Shown one piece after another: positions 21,711 through 32,713 of a stretch of 64,000 nucleotides of DNA. Each line of letters starts with the position of its first letter. The stretch's first letter is position 1. Source of the stretch: Micromussa lordhowensis (taxonomy: Eukaryota > Cnidaria > Anthozoa > Scleractinia > Lobophylliidae); assembly GCA_964020085.1 (NCBI GenBank), contig OZ026606.1, forward strand, positions 3,378,423 through 3,442,422. The letters run 5' to 3'. The notes under the pieces were generated by a model. The model had not been told where the DNA came from. It saw only the letters and a list, made by a program, of their open reading frames with translations, and made no database searches. The translations under genes and the position numbers were made by a program.

Positions 21711-22905
21711 CTGTAATTAAATGTGTGGTATTACCTAAGTTAGTGCGTGAATAATCCATGAAGGATTATGATGAAAGACAACTATTTGCAGTAAGAATAA
21801 GACTCGATCACTAGGTCTCTATTTAACAACTGGACCGCATAAGGGTGTTTCCCACAAGCGGTCATACTAGAAGGAGGCGAGTAGTCCGCAGATAGTTAAC
21901 TTTAAGAAAACCAATCATATTTGCGAATTTATAACAGACTCCATAAGGCAGGTGCATATTACTGAGGCTGACATCTTGGCGAGACCCTTAGGAAACTACC
22001 ACCATCAAAAGAGCGGTTAAAAGCAAGCAGGTCTGATGGTTTGAACATGACCCAGTCTGCCAGTAAAACTGCTTTGTTGTCCAGTTTTGCTTTGTTGTCC
22101 AACGTGCGCTCTCCGATGACCTTCTATCTATCAAGTGACTGCCAACGAGTAGCCAATCAGATCACGAGGGTTTTTTTTTTTGTAATCTTTTCTGAATTTA
22201 ATTTTGATTGACTAATCGATTGACATCAAAAACAATTTTGCCTTGTTTCTCTAGGAATATTCTGTTTTAAAATACTTTATTTTGAACTAACCGATTACAT
22301 TTACATTTAGTATATTCTACAGTGAAATAGTGATTTTCACGCGTTCTGATTGGGTAACTCGGATCAGGTGACCGGCAAAGGATTAATTTACCTCCGAGCA
22401 GAGATTTTGAAATTTCCGACCATCTGTCAGTTTACTGTCAGAGATTAAGTAATTCTTTTTGGTCCGCTAGTTAGTCAGCTCGTGTGGTATGCACCTAACA
22501 CAAATATTCACCTAAGTGTCGGTGAAAGTGATGGCTTCGCGGCTCAGTAAATATCCCCTACTATTCACCTTCACTTCGGTAAATAATTCTCAAATAAAAT
22601 ACAGGAGGCGTATTTTTTATGGTTGCTCACAAAACTCGTGATTTAAGAATTGGTCTTTTAAGATCTACTAGTTTTGTAGAGATTTTGCCATTTTATAATT
22701 ACAGGCCGTCCGTTTTAAAAGTCTCCTTCATGATCTTCGTACTCTTTGTATCATTGACCTTTTGAGAATTTCTATTTTAACCAAAGCACTTTTCTCGAGA
22801 TGGCCAGGGTTTTTAATCCCATACAACGTCTACCAAAATTTGTTGTAAAACGGTAAACAGAAAACACAGACAGGCATCTAGAAGTTTAGGAGTATATCGA
22901 TAGCT

Positions 22906-24130
22906 TTTCTTGCCAGAACTGAATCTTATGTAACTCGTTGTTCTGTTATTAGGCTTATGGATTCGTCAAATTTAATGCTACCGTAGGTAAGTAATCGGTC
23001 CCTAGTTTCAAGGATACTCAAGTTTAGCGATGAAATCTTGAATCATATGCCGGTAGAGGTTCCGAAAAGTGACGACTCCTCATAGCTCTCTGCTTAAGCC
23101 GCCTAATCCGCTCGCTATAGCAAGTTTTTACTTGGGTGCTTCGTTCTACTTTCGGGTGGCTAAACTGTGTCATGAGGTGGTATTGAGACTTACAAGTCTT
23201 TGTGAATGAAAAACGTAGTGTGAAAACATCATTGAGTGCAAGCTATTGAGTAGTTGTAAGGTTTATTTTCCGAGCAGTAAGAATTTAAGAAAATTAGCAC
23301 TATGTATCAGGTAAATGTTACAGTTTTTAAAAAGTCGTACGTACATACTGAACTTATGGTCACTGACGTTCGACTTATTTTCTCTTATAGACAGATACGC
23401 GATCAAATAAACATAGTCTTTAGCACTGTTGTATAGTTACATTGTGCTTTATACCTGTTAAACCAATTAGCATGAATAGTCTACACCAAGAAATCCCTAG
23501 CGATTTGATATTCCCCCGTCCCTCACCCGTTTCGATAATCCCGGAAGGGTTAGAAAGTAGCTAATCCTGTACATAACACGGATTTTGTTCACGTGACCAT
23601 TTCTAAAAATAACTTGAGAGGGGTAACTTTAGGAGGAAGTCCTATACGGGGATAAATTCTCTTCATTCTCTCATCACTCATTTTTTACAACCAGTCCCCA
23701 AACATTCTAAGTAGAAAGACATTGAAGTTATGCTGGTGAAACAAACAAAAGAAGTACCCTCGTCCCAAGGTGCCGTCTACGTTTCGAGAACGCGGTACTC
23801 TATGGTATGGCGGTAAAAAACAGAGCACCGCCTGTGGAAAACAACACGAGAGGCCGTCATTGCCATGCAAACTTGTGTCTCATAGGCAGCAAAGGTGAAG
23901 TCGCGCCACACCGCTTTCAGTCTGTTTTCCCCTTCATTTGATGAAGAACGGTCGAGTCACAAGCTGAATCAATGAACACACAAATTACAAAATCACAAAT
24001 GATTGACTATACACACGCCTTGAGCCAAATGATCCGAAGGAAAACTTAAGGGAAGTGACTGCACTCTTCGTGGAAATCATGTAATGCGCGCTTGATCATT
24101 TCATGGAAAGCGCGCAATATAAGAATTTAA

Positions 24131-24195
<65 letters not shown>

Positions 24196-24800
24196 GTCCG
24201 ACATGACGTTGAAGTACACAGATCACGCATGATTACACACGAGGCGACGGAGCGACCCGGCCCTATAATTTCGATCCTTTTACATATACATCACTTTATT
24301 TACCCTCGGATTTTAGAGTAGCTTATGCAGCCAATATCTCCGAGCATTTAACCATCAGATGAGAGATGCACCGGGAACTACGTCCCCTACTCTTTTCGAA
24401 CAGTGTGTGGGTTCTCGTCCCACAGAATTAATTATGAAGAGTTGCGAGACGGGGCCTACGGTTTATCGTCCTTATCCGAGAAGACTAGAAAGTCTAACCA
24501 TTTGCAGATGTCATCACAAGGGAAGCATTTTCTCCTCAGTTATTTAAAGACCCTGGTTGTGTTGGTCCGCAACCCGCGACCTCCCGCTCGATAGTCCGGA
24601 ACTAACCAGTCGGCAGTTCATAGAGGATATAGCAGGTTTTCAGTGTCACGCCATTCAAAATAAAAATCAAAACTGTTCAATGGGATTAAGTCCAGAATCT
24701 GAGAAAAGAAAGAAGGTAAGTATGCAAAAACTCTCGCCAAGATTCAGGTCACCATAATTTTTCTCATGCAAGATATGCGGAGAAATGTTTTACCCAAATT
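22906..24800. other. No gene seen; dispersed repeats
   Basis: No supportable coding exon. GCTTATGGATTC... bounded by TTATTAG and GTAAGTAA near 22,955-22,988 mimics a tiny exon but has no context. From about 24,080 to the ATT microsatellite the sequence AAAGCGCGCAATATAAG reads like the 3' tail of a LINE/SINE. From about 24,330 to 24,620 there may be another interspersed repeat. Confidence 0.35.
24131..24195. repeat. (ATT)n microsatellite
   Basis: About 21 ATT units without interruption, directly after a LINE/SINE-tail-like sequence. Confidence 0.95.
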
Positions 24801-25389
24801 TATAGATCGTTTTCACTGTCACGCAATAAAAAAATAAATTGAAAACCATTCAGTGGATAAAGTCAAGAAATTGTGATCTTATTGGAAATACATAAAGAAG
24901 ACACTTCCCCGAGTTTTAGGTCTGTGCGTTAACCCAAACCGCAGATATTCGTCGAAATGTTTCGCAGAAATTTACAGAGCTTAGTATGGAAACGCCATGT
25001 TGGTGCACATCAGATGTGCACCAACATGGCGGCCGGAAAATAGTGCAAACATCTGGAACTTACTTTGGCTATCTAGGCGACTGATTATTTGTACTTAACA
25101 AACAAGCATTTACATAAGCACTTTTCCTAATGCTCTAACTTCTTAAAAAGCTACAAATCATAAGATAGGTATATATTTTTCAGCAAATGCGATCGCAGCT
25201 TTGTGTCACGCACCGACATAACTCTGAAATTCAAAATGCTCTGATTTCCAAACGAAGCGCGCCATTGAGCTGTAAAATTGTAAACAGATATAAATATACG
25301 GTCTCTTATGCCCTATGAGGATAAAAACTTTGGTAGCTCTTTAGGTTCGGATATTAGAAAGCGATGACGTCACCTGAAAACGATCTATA
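24801..25389. mobile_element. Non-autonomous element with TATAGATCGTTTTCA ends
   Basis: TATAGATCGTTTTCACTGTC at the left and GTCACCTGAAAACGATCTAT at the right are inverted. Inside is a near-perfect palindrome (24,994-25,030). A partial inverted relative lies at about 41,985-42,245 in a gene 3 intron, sharing CCAGATGTTTACACTATTTT (read inverted here) and the GGCGGCC core. Confidence 0.5.
24994..25030. repeat. Perfect 18-bp-arm palindrome
   Basis: GCCATGTTGGTGCACATC, one A, then its exact reverse complement. A related imperfect palindrome lies at 25,407-25,444. The ends GCCATGTTGG resemble the YY1-type motif GCCATNTTG. Confidence 0.85.
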
Positions 25390-25406
25390 GAGATTTGTAA
25401 GGAGAC

Positions 25407-25444
25407 GCCATGTTGGTGCCCATCCGGATGGGCAACAACATGGC
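25407..25444. repeat. Imperfect palindrome related to 24,994
   Basis: GCCATGTTGGTGCCCATC pairs with GATGGGCAACAACATGGC with a few mismatches. Confidence 0.7.
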
Positions 25445-26023
25445 GGTCGGAAACCAACAGAAACATCTGTCACGGAGTTTTGCTACAAAAGCGCGAATTT
25501 ATCTCTCGAGGAACTCAAAAACATTAAAAAAATACTTTTTCTAATACAAGAACTGTTCAGATAGCCAAAGTCCCCGAAATAAGTCCTGAAATAGGTCACT
25601 TTTTAACCAACACGACCGTCATGTAAATGTCACGCAAAAGCTTAAGAAATTCAAGCGTGGTCTATCACAAAACCAAGAACCCATTCTGAGCAAAAATGTT
25701 TATGGATATTAGTTTTCAGCCGCCCTTATACATCATGAAAGTAAAATATCAGGAGGATCAATAGTTTTGTAGTTTGAATTTTAGTGACGTCATGTGAAAA
25801 CCAGCAATTACATGATCATGAGCGAAGATAACCGAAGATTTCCGAGGAGGGACAGATGATGTTTTGATCATACAGCAACACATCTGAGTACTTTTTTGAG
25901 AGATTATGAAGCTATAATAGTGGTAATCTTAAGACTTGTGAAAACAACATGATATTTTCACGTGTGAAATAACATGTTATTTTCACGTGTGAAGATGTCA
26001 TGTTAACGCGTCAAAGCTCATTA

Positions 26024-26191
26024 TTGCTGCGGAGCGAGCGTAGCGAGCGTAGCAGCAGTTCATAATTGCTGCGGAGCGAGCGTAGCGAGCGTAGCAGCAG
26101 TTCATAATTGCTGCGGAGCGAGCGTAGCGAGCGTAGCAGCAGTTCATAATTGCTGCGGAGCGAGCGTAGCGAGCGTAGCAGCAGTTCATAA
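26024..26191. repeat. Four tandem 42-bp units before the element array
   Basis: Exact 42-bp period, beginning TTGCTGCGGAGCGAGCGTAG, with units at 26,024, 26,066, 26,108 and 26,150. A single further unit stands at 32,672-32,713, between array units 3 and 4. The period is a multiple of three, so frames stay open through it by chance. Confidence 0.95.
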
Positions 26192-28277
26192 TCTAAATAT
26201 AAAAGAAAGGTAGGAAAATTTGAGATTTTGCCATGGTTTTTAGCCTCGCTTTCAGCGGACCACAATGCTTTGCACTGTGGTAGAGCCTCGTTTTCAGCGG
26301 ACCACAATGCTCTGCGCTGTGAAGAGCCTTGCTTTCAGCGGACCAGAATGCACTGCGCATTGCCTCAATTCGAGACCAAGACAACAAGCAACTGAGAAGT
26401 TCTAACATAACATAACATAACATAAGGTCTTCTACACTGTCATCTTGCTTTTTCGAGTTTCGACGTCAGTTCAGTTGAGTGCCAGTGCATGATGATGATT
26501 TTATTGCAATGTTAGGTATCAGCCAGGGTTCAGAATGCGAATTTTCGAAATTTTTGATTTCGAGCGGTTGACAATACCCGTTGACAAGTCCTGTCATTCT
26601 GGATTAACTTGTAGGTCAACGCGTCACGAAATAATTACAAGGTATCGTGGTGTCATTTTATCACGCATTACATACCGCAAGATTGATTCAAATGCCTGCG
26701 AAAAACAAGAAGAGGTCGTGTTTGTTTTCATCTGCAACGGCAAGGCGGAAGAAGCCGAAAGACTCGTTTAGCTCTGATTGGGCTGAAGAATTAGCGGAGA
26801 GTGACAAAGGCTCTTACTTCGACCAGGAGCAATGGCTAAAGGAGTTGACCGAGCCGCCAAGCGCCGAAAATGTAGTGCAAGCCGGTCAAAAATTACGGTT
26901 GAAGAACCTCTTACAGATCTGGAAAGCACTGAAACATCGCAAAAGTTCTATGGCCACGCAATGAACGCAATGAATCGGTGACCTGTCGCTTTTGTCAAGA
27001 AAGCCTTGAACTTGTGGAAAATTAAGGAAGTAAAAACGGACTTGGTTCCATTTGGATGTTTCAGTGCCAGAACGAAAGCTGTCCGTCGCACGAAACTAAT
27101 CTTCCATTTCCGACGATGGAAAAAAAACAGGGCGCTCGCGACAAATTGTGCATCGCTTCTTGGCTTTCGAGCTATCGATCGCGGTCGCGCGGCAGTCTCA
27201 AAGGTTTTTAGTTCTCTTGGTCTATCGCCGATAAACAGAAAATACAGTTTATTCCCGCCACGTCCCGCGTAAAGATTTGGCCTGCTGCATATCACCTGTC
27301 AAATGCCTATTGTTGTTGCAAGATGATCCCTCGCTGGTAAACTGGATGATTAGGTGTTATAATCCTATTGCGGTTAAGATGCCGCAAAAAATACATCTTT
27401 CTTGTTTTCTCGGAACGAAAATTTTGGAAAGTTAAGCGTACGTTTTTAACTCCAAGTCGGCAGCCCCTGAACCGATTTAGCTGAAATTTGCCCAGCTATT
27501 TGTCAGATTGTTTTTCTTGAGAAGCGTTTCGGCGATTTTTGTTTTCTTTTTCCGTTTTCGAATAATCGTCATTTTTTCGAAGGAAGTGCTGATGATTTGT
27601 CCCCTCTGACTTTATCCTATTGTCACAAAGAAGCAAATGAAAACTGAGACACGGTTTAGTAGAACGTGTCAAGAAGCAAATGCGATATTTATCGTTCTCT
27701 TCCGACATTCTTAGCGGGGACTGGAGTTGACTTTACACAGACATATACTTTCGCAAGAAACGTCTCAATTGCGCTATCTCTTACGATTTTCGATTTTTTT
27801 CGATTTTTCTATTTTTTCGATAGTACTGTCGTCTGCCAAAAATTGAACGTAGTTTAAGTATTTTTTCTGACAGCTTTGTCGTATACTCCTGTAGCTGCCA
27901 TGTGCTTCTTGCCGAAGCTCCTCGGCAAATTTGACAGGCTTTCGTGTGTTCGCACTTATGCACTAATTCGCACAGCTACATTCAATATTTTTTAACAAGC
28001 CGTTGCATAAATTTATCGCACAAAATCAGTTAATTTTGTTCATGAAATCTTAAACTTATGAACTTTATTGTTGCATTATTTCTTTCAGAAATTAAACGCT
28101 GTAACTGATGACATCATGAATTGAATATAACCACATCTTACTCAACAATTTCTGGGACTTGACCAAACAAAATAACTTGATGACAACCATTTTTACACAA
28201 GCTCTATACAATCCCTACTTCGATTTGCAAACAACATCCCAATTTCCGCAGCACTTTCATAGCTTTGGCTACACTAG
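26192..28277 (+). mobile_element. Array unit 1 of TC...CTAG element
   Basis: 2,086 bp. Begins TCTAAATATAAAAG and ends GGCTACACTAG. Order inside: three subrepeats of about 42 bp containing CTTTCAGCGGACCA, a short (AACAT)n run, the transposase-like frame, a T-rich block with GATTTTTTTCGATTTTTC, and a 3' segment ending at CTAG. Belongs to the younger subfamily with units 2 and 5. About 33 bp are missing after GGCCACGC. Confidence 0.85.
26692..27272 (+). pseudogene. Mutator-like transposase N-terminal remnant, unit 1
   Basis: Starts MPAKNKKRSCLF. Frame breaks after SAEN, where 26 nt seen in units 3 and 4 are replaced by 1. Further on, in other frames, come TCRFCQ, then GFRAIDRGRAAVSKVFSSL. Zinc-type cysteines followed by an N..SVLGFRAIGRGRAA-like block is the order of the animal Mutator-like transposase domain. 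The unit also carries its own deletion. No catalytic domain follows. Confidence 0.5.
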
Positions 28278-28575
28278 TCTAAATATAAAAGAAAGGTAGA
28301 AAAATTTGAGATTTTGCCATGGTTTTTAGCCTCGCTTTCAGCGGACCACAATGCTTTGCACTGTGGTAGAGCCTCGTTTTCAGCGGACCACAATGCTCTG
28401 CGCTGTGAAGAGCCTCGCTTTCAGCGGACCAGAATGCACTGCGCATTGCCTCAATTCGAGACCAAGACAACAAGCAACTGAGAAGTTCTAACATAACATA
28501 ACATAACATAACATAACATAACATAAGGTCTTCTACACTGTCATCTTGCTTTTTCGAGTTTCGACGTCAGTTCAG

Positions 28576-29215
28576 CTCTTGACCCTTGAGGGCATAACAA
28601 CAGAATACAGGGCCAATTTTCTAGGTATATTTGTTGAGCCGGCTCGGTGGCTCGCCAGTCGCCTTGAATGTCTAAAGACCGAGTGGCTCGGTGGCTCGCC
28701 AGTCAGTAGTCTTTACGTATACGTTGCGCTGGCTCGGCGGCTCGCCAGTCGTTTTGAACGTCAAATTACTCGTTCTTCAAACACTTCAAACACACGCGAC
28801 TGCCGAGCCGGCGAGCCGCCGAGCCACTAAAATGTATACCTTACTCGTTCTTTAAACACTTAACGCGACTGCCGAGCCGGCGAGCTGCCGAGCCACTAAA
28901 ATATATACCTTACTCGTTCTTCAAACACTTTACGCGACTGCCGAGCCGGCGAGCCGCCGAACCACTAAAATATATACCTTACTCGTTCTTTAAACACTTC
29001 ACGCGACTGCCGAGCCGGCGAGCCGCCGAGCCACTAAAATATACACCTTACTCGTTCTTTAAACACTTCACGCAACTGCCGAGCCGGCGAGCCGCCGAGC
29101 CACTAAAATATATACCTTACTCGTTCTTTAAACACTTCACGCGACTGCCGAGCTGGCGAGCCAGCCCGAATAATAAACCGGAAAAATTGGCCCTGTATTC
29201 TGTAGTTGCTCCCAG
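28576..29215. mobile_element. Inserted element carrying a 69-bp minisatellite
   Basis: Units 1 and 5 read GTCAGTTCAG|TTGAGTGCC without it. The ends are inverted: ACAGAATACAGGGCCAATTT at the left and AAATTGGCCCTGTATTCTGT at the right, followed inward by GGCTCGGTGGCTCGCCAGTC and its counterpart. The core is the tandem array at 28,798-29,165. No coding capacity. Confidence 0.75.
28798..29165. repeat. 69-bp minisatellite, five full units plus a part
   Basis: Unit starts at 28,798, 28,867, 28,936, 29,005, 29,074 and 29,143, exactly 69 bp apart. Each begins (G/A)ACTGCCGAGCCGGCGAG and ends TTTAAACACTT(C/T)ACGC with few changes. Confidence 0.95.
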
Positions 29216-29429
29216 TTGGTGCCAGTGCATGATGATGATTTCATTGCAATGTTAGGTATCAGCCAGGGTTCAGAATGCAAATTTTCGAAATTTTTGATTT
29301 CGAGCCGTTCAATACCCGTTGACAAGTCCTGTCATTCTGGATTAACTTGTAGGTCAACGCGTCACGAAATAATTACAAGGTATCGTGGTGTCATTTTATC
29401 ACGCATTACATACCGCAAGATTGATTCAA

Positions 29430-30035
29430 ATGCCTGCGAAAAAAAAGAAGAGGTCGTGTTTGTTTTCATCTGCAACGGCAAGGCGGAAGAAGCCGAAAGA
29501 CTCGTTTAGCTCTGATTGGGCTGAAGAATTAGCGGAGAGTGACAAAGGCTCTTACTTCGACCAGGAGCAATGGCTAAAGGAGTTGACCGAGCCGCCAAGC
29601 GCCGAAAATGTAGTGCAAGCCGGTCAAAAATTACGGTTGAAGAACCTCTTACAGATCTGGAAAGCACTGAAACATGGCAAAAGTTCTATGGCCACGCTAT
29701 CGTAGCCGGTCAAAGACTGCAGGAAAAGATCAATGAATCGGTGACCTGTCGCTTTTGTCAAGAAAGCGTTGAACTTGTGGAGAATTTAGGAAGTAAAAAC
29801 GGACTTGGTTCCATTTGGATGTTTCAGTGCCAGAACGAAAGCTGTCCGTCGCACGAAACTAATCTTCCATTTCCGACGATAGAAAAAAAGCAGGGCGCTC
29901 GCGATAAATTGTGCATCGGTTCTTGGCTTTCGAGCTATCGATGGCGGTCGCGCGGCAGTCTCAAAGGTTTTTAGTTCTCTTGGTCTATCGCCGATAAACA
30001 GAAAATACAGTTTATTCCCGCCACGTCCCGCGTAA
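29430..30035 (+). pseudogene. Mutator-like transposase N-terminal remnant, unit 2
   Basis: Starts MPAKKKKRSCLF, then acidic and Ser-rich sequence to SAEN, where the frame breaks. The next frame (open to 29,974) holds TWQKFYGHAIVAGQRLQE, then CRFCQ and QCQNESCPSH, a likely zinc site. A third frame holds the FRAI.GGRAAVSKVFSSLG block and RKYS. Typical order for the Mutator-like transposase N-terminal domain; no catalytic part is present. Nearly identical to unit 5. Confidence 0.55.
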
Positions 30036-31043
30036 AGATTTGGCCTGCTGCATATCACCTGTCAAATGCCTATTGTTGTTGCAAGATGATCCCTCGCTGG
30101 TAAACTGGATGATTAGGTGTTATAATCCTATTGCGGTTAAGATGCCGCAAAAAATATATCTTTCTTGTTTTCTCGGAACGAAAATTTTGGAAAGTTAAGC
30201 GTACGTTTTTAACTCCAAGTCGGCAGCCCCTGAACCGATTTAGCTGAAATTTGCCCAGCTATTTGTCAGATTGTTTTTCTTGAGAAGCGTGTCGGCGATT
30301 TTTGTTTTCTTTTTCCGTTTTCGAATAATCGTCATTTTTTCGAAGGAAGTGCTGATGATTTGTCCCCTCTGACTTTATCCTATTGTCACAAAGAAGCAAA
30401 TGAAAACTGAGACACGGTTTTTTAGTAGAACGTGTCAAGAAGCAAATGCGATGTTTATCGTTCTCTTCCGACATTCTTAGCGGGGACTGGAGTTGACTTT
30501 ACACAGACATATGCTTTCGCAAAAAACGTCTCAATTGCGCTATCTCTTACGATTTTCGATTTTTTTCGATTTTTCTATTTTTTCGATAGTACTGTCGTCT
30601 GCCAAAAATTGAACGTAGTTTAAGTATTTTTTCTGATAGCTTTGTCGTATACTCCTGTAGCTGCCATGTGATTCTTGCCGAAGCTCCTCGGCAAATTTGA
30701 CAGGCTTTCATGTGTTCGCACTTATGCACTAATTTGCACAGCTACATTCAGTATTTTTTAACAAGCCGTTGCATAAATTTATCGCACAAAATCAGTTAAT
30801 TTTGTTCATGAAATCTTAAACTTATGAACTTTATTGTTGCATTATTTCTTTCAGAAATTAAACGCTGTAACTGATGACATCATGAATTGAATATAACCCC
30901 ATCTTACTCAACAATTTCTGGGACTTGACCAAACAAAATAACTTGATGACAACCATTTTTACACAAGCTCTATACAATCCCTACTTCGATTTGCAAACAA
31001 CATCCCAATTTCCGCAGCACTTTCATAGCTTTGGCTACACTAG

Positions 31044-32671
31044 TCTAAATATAAAAGAAAGGTAGGAAAATTTGAGATTTTGCCATGGTTTTTAGCCTCG
31101 CTTTCAGCGGACCACAATGCTTTGCGCTGTGGTAGAGCCTCGTTTTCAGCGGACCATAATGCTCTGCGCTGTGAAGAACCTCGCTTTCAGCGGACCAGAA
31201 TGCACTGCGCATTGCCTCAATTCGAGACCAAGACAACAAGCAACTGAGAATACCCGTTGACAAGTCCTGTCATTCTGGATTAACTTGTAGGTCAACGTGT
31301 CACGAAATAATTCAGAAGGTATAGTGGCGTCATTTTATCACGCATTACATTCCGCAAGATTGATTCAAATGCCTGCGAAAAAAAAGAAGTCGTGTTTGTT
31401 TTCATCTGCAACGGCAAGGCGGAAGAAGCCGAAAGACTCGTTTAGCTCTGATTGAGCTGAAAAATTAGCGACCAGGAGCAATGGCTAAAGGAGTTGAACG
31501 AGCAGCCAAGCGCCGAATGCAATTCTTCGGTTTCCTCGTCAACATGTAGTGCAAGCCGGTCAAATATTACGGTCGAAGAACCTCTTGCAGATCTGGAAAG
31601 CACTGAAACATGGCCACGCTATCGTAGCCGGTCAAAGACTGCAGGAGAAGATCAACGAAAGCGTTGAACTTGTCGAGAATTTAGGAAGTTAAAACGGACT
31701 TGGTTCCATTTGGATGTTTCAGTGCCAGAACGAAAGCTGTCCGTCGCACGAAACTAATCTTCCATTTCCGACGATGGAAAAAAGCAGGGCGCTCGCGATA
31801 AATTGTGCATCGGTTCTTGGCTTTCGATGGCGGTCACGCGACAGTCTCAAAGGTTTTTAGTTTTTTTGGTCTATCGCCGATAAACAGAAAATGCAGTGTA
31901 TTCCCGCCACGTCCCGCGTAAAGATATGGCCTGCTGCATATCACCTGTCAAATGCCTATTGTTGTTGCAAGATGATCCCTCGCTGGTAAACATCAAAATG
32001 GATGATAGGTGTTATAACCCTATTGCGGTTGAGACGCCACAAAAAATATATTTTTCTTGTTTTCTCGGAACGAAAATTTTGGAAAGTTAAGCGTACGTTT
32101 ATAAGAGAAATGAAAGCGCTACAGGGATCCGCGCGCGGACGGTTCTGAATTTGTGGCTGATACCTGAAGTAGATATATGTCTTCAATAGGTTGATATCAA
32201 GTTCGCTTTGAATAAGTTACACTGTTAGGTAGACACATGTCGATGAATAGATTGATCAGGTCGACTTCGCCGCAAACAAGTATACTCCTGTAGCTGCCAT
32301 GGGCTTCTTGCCGAAGCTCCTCGGCAAATTTGACAGGCTTTCATGTGTTCGCACTTATGCACTAATTCGCACAGCTACAATCCATACTTTTTAACAAGCC
32401 GTTGCATAATCGCACAAAATCAGTTAATTTTGTTCATGAAATCTTAAACTTATGAACTTTATTGTTGCATTATTTCTTTCGCAAATTAAACGCTGTAACT
32501 GATGACATCATGAATTAAATATAACCACATCTTACTCAACAAGTTCTGGGACTTGACCAAACAAAATAACTTGATGACAGCCATTTCTACACAAGCTCTA
32601 TACAATCCCCACTTCAATTTGCAAACAACATCCCATTTTCCGCAGCACTTTCATAGCTTTCGCTACACTAG
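31044..32671 (+). mobile_element. Array unit 3 of TC...CTAG element, older subfamily
   Basis: 1,628 bp with several deletions but the same ends. Like unit 4 it retains a stretch with AAATGAAAGCGCTACAG and GATCCGCGCGCGGA that units 1, 2 and 5 lack. One 42-bp unit follows it. Confidence 0.8.
31369..31922 (+). pseudogene. Mutator-like transposase remnant, unit 3
   Basis: Start ATGCCTGCG is kept, with deletions inside. This copy retains the 26-nt linker coding ECNSSVSSSTCSASRS, which keeps the frame open across the point where units 1, 2 and 5 are broken. The CRFCQ block is deleted. Confidence 0.45.
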
Positions 32672-32713
32672 TTGCTGCGGAGCGAGCGTAGCGAGCGTAG
32701 CAGCAGTTCATAA
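32672..32713. repeat. Single 42-bp unit at the junction of units 3 and 4
   Basis: Same sequence as the four units at 26,024-26,191. Confidence 0.9.

Larger units (their letters stand above)
15480..22905 (+). repeat. Inverted segmental duplication, left arm
   Basis: The region matches the reverse complement of about 47,915-57,025 in the same order. Anchors include GTAAACTCCGTTACAAAGAA near 15,630 against 56,710; TAGCTTAACCAGA near 16,130 against 56,250; all exons of gene 2; the 3' flank with CGGTAACGCCGAGTCATGGC near 20,920 against 48,855; and TTGTTGTAAAACGGTAAA near 22,840 against 47,975. Between anchors each arm carries private insertions. End points are estimates. Confidence 0.85.
28278..31043 (+). 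mobile_element. Array unit 2 of TC...CTAG element
   Basis: 2,766 bp, of which 640 bp (28,576-29,215) are a later insertion. The rest is close to units 1 and 5. Same TC start and CTAG end; joins units 1 and 3 without spacer. Confidence 0.85.

Noticed and set aside
22955..22988. Tiny exon-like segment (AYGF...) between AG and GTAAGT
   Set aside because: Starts like exon 4 of the MARVEL genes but does not continue as a helix and has no partner exons.
24103..24321. Open frame with a long tyrosine run
   Set aside because: It is the (ATT)n microsatellite read in one frame.
28798..29165. CRISPR-like array
   Set aside because: The whole 69-bp unit repeats without variable spacers, inside a transposon, in a eukaryotic genome.
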